From NCBI RefSeq assembly GCF_034347425.1, contig NZ_CP133779.1:1488001-1552000 (forward strand): a DNA stretch of 64,000 bases. Reading direction: 5' to 3'. The position numbers and the translations under genes were made by a program. Numbering within the stretch: the first letter of the stretch is position 1; each line of letters opens with the position of its first letter. Shown here piece after piece: positions 53,274 to 61,016 of the stretch. Source of the stretch: Undibacterium sp. CCC3.4. GTDB lineage: Bacteria > Pseudomonadota > Gammaproteobacteria > Burkholderiales > Burkholderiaceae_D. The notes beneath the pieces are model-generated. The model was not told where the DNA came from. It made no database searches and was given only the letters and a program-made list of their open reading frames with translations.

Positions 53274-54938
53274 ATGTTTTCTTCACGTACTTGCTTGGGC
53301 TTGGCTTTCAGTTTGGCGCTGTGTGCCAGTGCCAGCGCCCAAGGCGATTTGCGCACCGTCACGATTTTCAGCATCAATGATTTCCATGGCAATTTACAAG
53401 CGAGCCAGCCCCTGCCTTACCTGGCCAAGCCCGGCGATTCCACCGCAGCCGGCACCGCAGCGGCCATACCGGCCGGCGGCTATGCCTATTTGGCCGCCAA
53501 GCTCAAACAACGACGCGCAGCCGTCGATGCCAGCATCGTCGTTGCCGCCGGTGATTTGATCGGTGCCGCACCGATGGGCTCGGCCTTGCTCAAGGATGAA
53601 CCGACGCTGCTGGCGATGAACCGACTTGGTCTCAGCCTGAGTGCGGTCGGCAACCACGAATTCGACGCCGGCACGGCTGAATTGCAGCGCAAAATTAACG
53701 GCGAGTGTCCGGCCGGCGTGTGTGCCTACCGCGATTTTCATGGTACTGAGTTCAGCTATTTGGCTGCCAATATCCATGCCCAGGGCAGCACTGAGCCTTG
53801 GCTCGCACCGTATCAAATACGCCAGGTCGGCGATGTCCGCATCGGCTTTATCGGTGCTGTGACGGCCACGGTACCGCAACTGGTAGCCGGCGATGCCGTG
53901 GCCGCTTTGCGTTTCGCACCGGAAGCGGCCAGCATCAATCGTTACGTGCCGGAATTGCAAAAACAAGGGGTCGACGCCATCGTCGTGTTGCTACACGAAG
54001 GTGCCAAGTATCCCGGTCCGGCCAACGATCCCAGTTATCTGTGCCCGGGTTTGCAAGGGCCTTTACTGGCCATCAGTAAAGAGTTGGATCCGGCTATCAG
54101 CCTGGTCGTCTCCGGCCATACCCATCAAGCCTACACGTGCAAGCGTGATGGCCACTTGCTGGTGCAAGGCTTGAGCGCCGGCGCTTACCTGACCGAAACC
54201 AGCCTGACCATAGATCGCCGGCAGCATCGTGTGATTGCCAGTTCCGCCGTCAACCATTTGATTGACCAGACCACGATCACGCCCGACCCGCAAGCGCAAG
54301 CCTTGGTCGAGCAGGTGGCGGCGCAAACCGCGACACTGCGCTTACGTCCGGTAGCCAGTTTGAGCCAGCCGATTCTGCGTGCTTCGCGCGGGCAGAACTT
54401 CGACAGTGCGCTCGGCAATGTGATTGCCGATGCCCAATTAGACTACGCACAGCAACACGGTCCGACCGATCTGGCCTTCATGAATGCCGGCGGCATCCGC
54501 GCCGACTTACCGGCCGGTGCGCCTATCAGTTATGCCGACGTGTACGCGACCCAGCCATTCAACAACCAACTGGTACGCATGCAATTGAGCGGGGCGCAGA
54601 TCAAGGACTTACTCGAACAGCAAATGAAATTACCGGAACAACCGCAAAAACTGTTCTCCGCCGCGAATTTGCGGTATCGCTGGAACCCACAAGCAGAGCC
54701 GCAACAAAGGATCAGTGCGGTGCAAATTGCCGGCGTGCCGCTTGACGTGACACGCACTTATTCGGTCGTCGCCAATAGCTTTCTGGCTGGCGGCGGCGAT
54801 GGCTTTGACGTATTCAAGCAGGGCCGCGAACGCCAATTGATCGGCAGTGATCTCGAAGCGCTGTTGGCTTATTTGAGCAAACACGGTGCAGGCTTGGCAA
54901 AGCTTGAACTTGATCGGGTGCAGCGCGTGTTGCCGTAA
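53274..54938 (+). CDS. Periplasmic 5'-nucleotidase / 2',3'-cyclic phosphodiesterase (UshA-like)
   Basis: 554 residues with signal peptide (LGLAFSLALCASASA). The metallophosphatase domain carries all dinuclear metal motifs: SINDFHGN, AAGDLIGA, VGNHEFDAG, LLHEGA and VSGHTHQAY. The C-terminal nucleotidase domain has NAGGIRADL and NSFLAGGGDGFDVF, which bind the base. It releases nucleosides and phosphate outside the cytoplasm. Together with the TonB receptor it suggests scavenging of nucleotides. AAGGAG precedes ATG 53274. Confidence 0.92.
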   Translation: MFSSRTCLGLAFSLALCASASAQGDLRTVTIFSINDFHGNLQASQPLPYLAKPGDSTAAGTAAAIPAGGYAYLAAKLKQRRAAVDASIVVAAGDLIGAAPMGSALLKDEPTLLAMNRLGLSLSAVGNHEFDAGTAELQRKINGECPAGVCAYRDFHGTEFSYLAANIHAQGSTEPWLAPYQIRQVGDVRIGFIGAVTATVPQLVAGDAVAALRFAPEAASINRYVPELQKQGVDAIVVLLHEGAKYPGPANDPSYLCPGLQGPLLAISKELDPAISLVVSGHTHQAYTCKRDGHLLVQGLSAGAYLTETSLTIDRRQHRVIASSAVNHLIDQTTITPDPQAQALVEQVAAQTATLRLRPVASLSQPILRASRGQNFDSALGNVIADAQLDYAQQHGPTDLAFMNAGGIRADLPAGAPISYADVYATQPFNNQLVRMQLSGAQIKDLLEQQMKLPEQPQKLFSAANLRYRWNPQAEPQQRISAVQIAGVPLDVTRTYSVVANSFLAGGGDGFDVFKQGRERQLIGSDLEALLAYLSKHGAGLAKLELDRVQRVLP

Positions 54939-55026
54939 TCAGAAGGGGGCGGGGTGTACGACACTGTGGCAGATTTTTTCCACTCTCGATGAGCTATATA
55001 GTCAGAATAATGAAATAGGGAGCTTG

Positions 55027-55288
55027 ATGATGCCTATCTGGCAAATGCAAGACGCCAAAGCCAAGTTATCGGAAGTACTTAAGTGTGCCGCCAGTGAAGG
55101 GCCGCAAAGCATTACCGTGCACGGTCAAGCGGTGGGCGTGGTACTCTCTCAGGCCATGTTTGCGCGACTGAGCGGCAATCAACAGTCCTTGCTTGACTTC
55201 ATGCGCCAGTCCCCCCTTGTATGATATGGATGGCATCGATCTTGAGCGCGACCCAAGTGTCAGCCGTGAGGCCGCATTGTGCCATTAG
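55027..55288 (+). pseudogene. Phd/YefM-type antitoxin gene, frameshifted
   Basis: ATG 55027 or 55030 after AGGGAG opens 65 codons resembling a Phd/YefM DNA-binding antitoxin: IWQMQDAKAKLSEVLKCA, SITVHGQAVGVVLSQAMFARL, LLDFMRQSPL. The frame then stops at 55222-55224. If one C is removed from the C6 run at 55211-55216, reading continues as SPLYDMDGIDLERDPSVSREAAL to TAG 55286-55288, which is a normal toxin-binding tail for this family. So it looks like a one-base insertion in a homopolymer. No toxin gene follows; a MITE-like element begins 40 bp later. A sequencing error is the main alternative. Confidence 0.75.
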
Positions 55289-55327
55289 GCTTGGTCAACC
55301 TTTGGCTTAGTCGGTGATGTAAGCCTA

Positions 55328-55448
55328 GGGAAGCGCAGATTTAATCGCTGTGGAATTGTCCGTTGCCAATGAGGATGCAATGAAAGGCAACGCAGCAGTG
55401 CGCCTCAGTGGCGACGAACAAACCGCTTGGATTAAATCTGCGCTTCCC
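55328..55448. mobile_element. 121-bp MITE-like element with 19-bp terminal inverted repeats
   Basis: GGGAAGCGCAGATTTAATC (55328-55346) and its exact complement (55430-55448) bound 121 bp. An inner inverted repeat CGTTGCC (55361-55367) / GGCAACG (55386-55392) is nested inside. It has no coding capacity. No target-site duplication is obvious. It lies between the broken antitoxin gene and the hipA fragment, with its right end 4 bases before the fragment's stop codon. Confidence 0.65.
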
Positions 55449-55452
55449 CGGT

Positions 55453-55912
55453 TTAGTCTGGCAACTCCAGGTCAGGACGGCCCCGTAAGCATGCGGCTTT
55501 TTTTCTTTTCCGTAGTGCTTCAACACTTGGGTTATGTTTAAAATGCGTCAGCAAATTTATTTTTTGCAGTCGTGACAATTCTGAGCGACGAATCGCTTTA
55601 GGCCATTTCGCTACGGCGGTACTTACCGTATCTGCTATGACCTTGGATAAGGCTTTCTCAGGAATGCCAAGAAAATTGGCAAGTCTGCGAACTATAGCCG
55701 GAAGCAATTTTTCACGTTCTTTGCTATCAGGGAAGAACTTCAATCCATTCCCCTCACCAGCAAGATACCCGGAGTAGGCGACGATATCGTACGTGGGCGA
55801 AAGACAGGGGGCGGTAGCTGTCTCATACAGCAGTGAGAAATTCTTCACATGCGCATCAAAGTTGCCGATCATTTCATCAAAAATCTGACTAGCGTTTGAA
55901 ACCCCGGCCTTC
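55453..55912 (-). pseudogene. hipA-like toxin kinase, C-terminal fragment
   Basis: About 150 codons of the C-terminal HipA domain. MIGNFDAHVKNFSLLY is the kinase catalytic loop (Asp and Asn), CLSPTYDIVAY the metal/activation segment, and the rest is helical. The N-terminal half and any hipB are missing: the reading frame runs into the terminal repeat of a mobile element at 55913, with only a TTG as possible start. It should be inactive. It is probably the residue of a hipAB toxin-antitoxin or a phage-defence type module. Confidence 0.82.
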
Positions 55913-55942
55913 AGAGGCTGTCGCAAAAGGGTAGTGTAGTGG

Positions 55943-57129
<1,187 letters not shown>

Positions 57130-57215
57130 TTAGGTAATTATTCCTCCTATTGAGGTGTCCGTAAACATTAGACCATTACATAGTGAGTCGGTATCATTAC
57201 CCCAACTGGTGGCCA

Positions 57216-57342
57216 CGTCATTCCTGCGCGCTTTTGGCAGGAACCCAGCGGCGTTCGTGGTTAACTGAAAATGCCAGAAATTGTGGCATTTTCAGTGTAA
57301 AAAACGACGCTGGGTTCCCGCCAAAAGCATGCGGGAATGACG
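57216..57342. repeat. 127-bp near-perfect palindrome (inner part of the split element)
   Basis: The outer arms, starting CGTCATTCC and ending GGAATGACG, match over about 39 bases with five differences. The centre is a perfect 12-bp hairpin, CTGAAAATGCCA (57265-57276) and TGGCATTTTCAG (57284-57295). GTCATTCC...GGAATGAC palindromes with an internal CCAGCG/CGCTGG are a dispersed repeat class in many beta- and gammaproteobacteria. It accounts for part of the 57181-57536 stretch, which has no gene. Confidence 0.75.
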
Positions 57343-57407
57343 AGGTATGCGGTGTTTCAGGTGTAAAAAACGTCCATCAGGCTTTTGCGACAGCCTCTTT
57401 TGGCCGG

Positions 57408-57530
57408 TGAGCGACGAAGGAGCGACGCGATGGGAGGGGATGCAAACCCCTTCCAGAGTCTTTTCCATCGTCGCTTGCGACGATCCATTAAGTTGTTGGC
57501 TGGTTCCAGCGTCGCAAGCGACGCTTTGTT
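57408..57530. repeat. Structured CGTCGC-rich intergenic element
   Basis: Three hairpins in 120 bases: GCGACGCGATGG (from about 57423) pairing with CCATCGTCGC and enclosing AGGGG/CCCCT; ATCGTCGC-TT-GCGACGAT (57467-57484); and AGCGTCGC-AA-GCGACGCT (57508-57525) followed by TTGTTTTTT. The first and second are alternatives to each other because they share CGTCGC. It has no coding capacity. The last hairpin with its T-run could be a + strand terminator. Nature unknown. Confidence 0.5.
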
Positions 57531-57536
57531 TTTTGC

Positions 57537-58310
57537 TCAGGCGTAGACAATCGTCAGCGGTGCATGGTCGGAAAAGCGCTGCTCTTTGTAAACGGATGCC
57601 GAGCGCGCTGTTGCACCCATGGCCGGCGTGGCGACATGATAATCGATGCGCCACCCGACATTATTGGCCCAAGCTTGGCCGCGATTACTCCACCAGGTGT
57701 AGGCTTCGCCGGTCAAGTCCGGGTGCAACTGGCGATAGACGTCGACCCAGCCTTGCTCGTCGAATAAGCGACTGAGCCAAGCCCGTTCTTCGGGCAAGAA
57801 GCCGGAATTTTTCTGATTGCTCTTCCAATTTTTCAAATCGACTTCTTTGTGCGCGATATTCCAGTCGCCGCAGATGACGAGTTCGCGTCCGGCCGCCATC
57901 AGCATGGCCAGATGGGGATAAAACTCGGCCATGAAGCGGAACTTGGCTTCCTGCCGTTCCGGCGAGGAAGAGCCGGATGGGCAGTACACCGAGATCACCG
58001 ACAAATTACCGAAGTCGCAGCGCACATAACGTCCTTCCGGATCGAATTCGGCACTGCCAAAGCCGATATGCACGGCATCCGGTGCTTGCTTACTGTAGAC
58101 GCCGGCACCCGAATAACCCTTTTTCTCCGCATAATGAAAATGTCCATGGCAGCCGTGCGGTGTGAGGAAATCTGCCGTCATGTCGCCGGCTTGGGCTTTT
58201 AATTCCTGCACGCAGACGAAGTCGGCATCTTGCTGTTCCATCCATTCGAAAAAGCCTTTTTTTGCAGCGGAACGGATGCCATTCAGGTTGGCGGAGATGA
58301 TTTTGGTCAT
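57537..58310 (-). CDS. xthA: Exodeoxyribonuclease III
   Basis: 257 residues, AP endonuclease/3'-5' exonuclease of base excision repair. Active-site motifs: ANLNGIRSA, the metal Glu in VCVQELK, CGDWNIAHKEVD, GWRIDYHV and FSDHAPL, in the right order and spacing. It ends beside the structured element. It is the last conserved gene before the polysaccharide locus. Confidence 0.95.
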   Translation of the reverse strand: MTKIISANLNGIRSAAKKGFFEWMEQQDADFVCVQELKAQAGDMTADFLTPHGCHGHFHYAEKKGYSGAGVYSKQAPDAVHIGFGSAEFDPEGRYVRCDFGNLSVISVYCPSGSSSPERQEAKFRFMAEFYPHLAMLMAAGRELVICGDWNIAHKEVDLKNWKSNQKNSGFLPEERAWLSRLFDEQGWVDVYRQLHPDLTGEAYTWWSNRGQAWANNVGWRIDYHVATPAMGATARSASVYKEQRFSDHAPLTIVYA

Positions 58311-58489
58311 GGAATTACTGTCGAAGCTAAAAAGTTAGTAAGGGTATTCGCGAAGCCTAACTATGCTGAGCCGAATAGTCGGGGACTGCAAAATTACCGT
58401 AGGGGAATATGGGTTTGCTAATGTGGTTTGACGGCGCACTTCTGACAACACTATCCCCATGAGAAAATTGTCGTTTAGCTAACTTAAGT

Positions 58490-58517
58490 TAACTTGCTCT
58501 TGGCCCAGTGGTATACT
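58490..58517 (+). promoter_or_regulatory. Possible promoter for the O-antigen locus
   Basis: TTAACT (58490-58495), 16-bp spacer, TATACT (58512-58517). A 12-bp palindrome TAACTTAAGTTA (58481-58492) overlaps the -35. The rest of the 58311-58723 stretch is AT-rich; apart from this site and the short ORF at 58578 I see nothing in it, and no JUMPstart/ops element. Confidence 0.35.
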
Positions 58518-58577
58518 TAGAAGAAATAATTATACCTTCTTAAATAAGATTAACCATTTGTAATAGAGCTTGCGATT

Positions 58578-58727
58578 ATGAAAGTTGAAGCTCAGGATCG
58601 CTTCATTGAGCGTGTTTCAGGCTTTTTGGCGAACCAAATTAATGCGCTGCCCATTTTTTGTGTGGGATTCCACCAACTACTACATACACGTGTAATGGTT
58701 TATCTGCATGTGTTACTTAAGCAATGA
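58578..58727 (+). CDS. Possible 49-codon leader ORF coupled to wzm
   Basis: ATG 58578 opens 49 codons (MKVEAQDRFIERVSGF..., ending HVLLKQ) and its TGA overlaps the wzm start as ATGA. Wzm itself has no visible Shine-Dalgarno sequence, so translational coupling from this ORF is plausible. It has no recognised relatives, and its own ribosome site is weak (AGAGC ten bases upstream). Confidence 0.3.
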   Translation: MKVEAQDRFIERVSGFLANQINALPIFCVGFHQLLHTRVMVYLHVLLKQ

Positions 58728-59542
58728 CGAAATACTCAACTTCTCCTCTACAACTTGCCCGTACTTTATTTAAACATAGAGAACTTATCATTGAATTAGC
58801 CAAACGTGATGCCGTTGGCAAATACAAAGGATCTAAACTTGGTGTTTTATGGTCGCTCCTCACCCCAATTCTCATGCTGGTCATCTACACCTTTGTTTTT
58901 GGTGAGATATTCCAAGCGCGTTGGAGCGCAGGCAATTCCTCACGTAGCGAATTCGCCATCGTACTGTTTACTGGCTTAATTATATTTAATCTGTTCGCCG
59001 AAAATATCACCAGGGCACCTGGACTGATATTGCTCAATGAGAGCTACGTAAAAAAAATAATATTCCCTTTGGAGATACTACCTTGCGTAAATCTTCTTTC
59101 GTCGATGTTTCATATGCTCGTGAGTGCGTCAGTATTGCTTATATTTCAACTAATATTGATTGGGCACATTCCTTTGACGGTATTCTTCCTCCCTTTTATT
59201 GTTTTGCCATTTTTTCTGTTTTGTCTGGGGTTTAGTTGGTTATTGTCGGCCTTGGGAGTGTTTTTGAGGGATATAGGACAAACGATTGGTATCTTTGTTA
59301 CGGGCTTGATGTTTTTGTCGCCGGTTTTCTTTCCCTTGTCCTCAGTACCTGTCAGGTGGCAAAAAATTGCTCAATTTAATCCATTGGTCTATCCTATAGA
59401 GCAAGCACGCAACGTTCAAATCTGGGGCTTGGTGCCGGATTTAAGCCATTGGCTAATCTACGCGGCAATGTCTTGTCTTGCAGCATGGTTGGGGTTTGTT
59501 TGTTTTCAAAAAACACGGTCAGGATTTGCTGATGTCCTCTAA
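58724..59542 (+). CDS. wzm: ABC-2 type polysaccharide export permease
   Basis: 272 residues with about six transmembrane segments. ELAKRDAVGKYKGSKLGVLWSLLTPILMLVIYTFVFGEIF is the conserved amphipathic region and first helix of Wzm/KpsM-like permeases, LSSMFHMLVSASVLL and FLRDIGQTIGIFVTGLMFLSPVFFP follow. It forms the channel for undecaprenyl-linked O-antigen across the inner membrane with Wzt. Base composition is more AT-rich than that of the upstream genes. It overlaps wzt by 11 bp. Confidence 0.92.
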   Translation: MTKYSTSPLQLARTLFKHRELIIELAKRDAVGKYKGSKLGVLWSLLTPILMLVIYTFVFGEIFQARWSAGNSSRSEFAIVLFTGLIIFNLFAENITRAPGLILLNESYVKKIIFPLEILPCVNLLSSMFHMLVSASVLLIFQLILIGHIPLTVFFLPFIVLPFFLFCLGFSWLLSALGVFLRDIGQTIGIFVTGLMFLSPVFFPLSSVPVRWQKIAQFNPLVYPIEQARNVQIWGLVPDLSHWLIYAAMSCLAAWLGFVCFQKTRSGFADVL

Positions 59543-60917
59543 CCTCGTCATAAAAGTTACTAACGTTGGCAAGTGCTTTCAAATGTATGATAAACCGAAC
59601 GATCGATTGATCCAAGGTTTGTATTCCTTGCTAGCACGCTTGTGTCCTGTTTTAAAGTTTCGCTTAAAACTGTCTCAGTTGGCGGCGGCTTGTTCGCGCC
59701 AACACTGGGCATTGCGCGACGTCAATTTTGAATTAAAAAAGGGCGAGACGCTCGGCATCATTGGCCGCAATGGTTCAGGGAAAAGCACACTGTTGCAAAT
59801 TCTTTGTGGCACCTTGAATTCGACGACTGGAGACGTGCAAATTCAAGGTCGCGTGGCTGCTTTGTTGGAATTAGGGTCAGGATTTAATCCCGAATATTCA
59901 GGTCGTGAAAATATTTTCATGAACGGTCAGTTGCTCGGTCTGTCGAGGGCGGAAGTCGCCCAGCGCTTGGATGACATCATCGCTTTCGCTGATATTGGTG
60001 AGTTTATTGATCAGCCAGTGAAAACTTATTCAAGCGGGATGTATGTACGTCTCGCTTTCGCTGTCATTGCCCATGTTGATGCAGATATTCTTGTGATTGA
60101 CGAGGCCTTAGCAGTAGGCGACGCATTTTTTACACAAAAATGTATGCGCTTTCTGCGAAAATTTCTTGAAAACGGCTCTATACTTTTTGTCAGTCATGAC
60201 ACGGCAGCGGTAAAAAATATCTGTCAAGCCGCGCTTTGGCTGGAGAAGGGTGTGGTGCAAGCCCATGGGTCGGCGAAAGAGGTTTCTGATCTTTATCTGC
60301 AAGCATTTTATGAATCTATCCAGGGTCCTGCCGCTCGTGTCCAAATCGAGCCAACAGCGAAACGAACAGCCATCTCAGTCGAACGAAAAGATGGCCGCTT
60401 GGCGTGGTTGAATAACACTAATCTACGCAACGATATAAAAATTATTGAATTTAACCAAGATGTCTCGCGTTTCGGTACCAAGGAAGCCGAGATTTTTTCG
60501 GTTGAGTTATGCGATGAAACTAATACCCCGCTCACTTGGGTTGTTGGCGGGGAAGAAGTCACATTTATTATCCGAGCAAACATCACACAAGATATTTTTT
60601 CACCCATCATTGGTTTTTACGTAAAAGACCGCTTGGGTCAAATCTTATTTGGTGATAACACTTACTTTACTTACCATGATGCTCCGCTGAATGTTCGAGC
60701 GGGCAGCGCGATAGTTGCAGAATTTCACTTTCTCATGCCGATTCTGTTGAAGGGGGAATACTCTATTTGCGTTGCTGTTGCCTCCGGTAGCAATGAAGAG
60801 CATATCCCTTTGGACTGGATTAACGATGCGATGATTTTAAGATCAGAATCATCGTCGGCGGTCACCGGTTTAGTCGGTATTCCTATGCGGAAAATAGAAT
60901 TTAAAATTACAGAATAA
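59532..60917 (+). CDS. wzt: O-antigen export ATPase with C-terminal carbohydrate-binding domain
   Basis: 461 residues from ATG 59532. The nucleotide-binding domain (about 1-255) has IIGRNGSGKSTLLQ, TYSSGMYVRLAFAV and ILVIDEALAVGD, with the extended loop before Walker A typical for Wzt. Residues about 290-460 form a beta-rich domain (IFSVELCDETNTPLTWVVGGEEVTF, PIIGFYVKDRLGQILFGDNTY). It is known in E. coli O9a Wzt to bind the chemically capped end of the O-chain. Presence of this domain implies that the chain is capped before export. Confidence 0.92.
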   Translation: MSSNLVIKVTNVGKCFQMYDKPNDRLIQGLYSLLARLCPVLKFRLKLSQLAAACSRQHWALRDVNFELKKGETLGIIGRNGSGKSTLLQILCGTLNSTTGDVQIQGRVAALLELGSGFNPEYSGRENIFMNGQLLGLSRAEVAQRLDDIIAFADIGEFIDQPVKTYSSGMYVRLAFAVIAHVDADILVIDEALAVGDAFFTQKCMRFLRKFLENGSILFVSHDTAAVKNICQAALWLEKGVVQAHGSAKEVSDLYLQAFYESIQGPAARVQIEPTAKRTAISVERKDGRLAWLNNTNLRNDIKIIEFNQDVSRFGTKEAEIFSVELCDETNTPLTWVVGGEEVTFIIRANITQDIFSPIIGFYVKDRLGQILFGDNTYFTYHDAPLNVRAGSAIVAEFHFLMPILLKGEYSICVAVASGSNEEHIPLDWINDAMILRSESSSAVTGLVGIPMRKIEFKITE

Positions 60918-61016
60918 TTTAGAGCTCAGAAAAGTTTCACTTTCTGCTCTGATCGAAAATACAGCGAAAACACGGCGATCGTGTGTATTTCGAATAAAAA
61001 AAGGAATATTTGTAGA

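Noticed and set aside
57216..57342. Small RNA gene in the long palindrome
   Set aside because: Its GTCATTCC/GGAATGAC ends and position inside terminal repeats fit a dispersed palindromic element better than a gene.
58311..58723. JUMPstart/ops element for RfaH before the O-antigen genes
   Set aside because: Only a short CAGTGGTA resemblance is present; the GGCGGTAGCGT core is missing.
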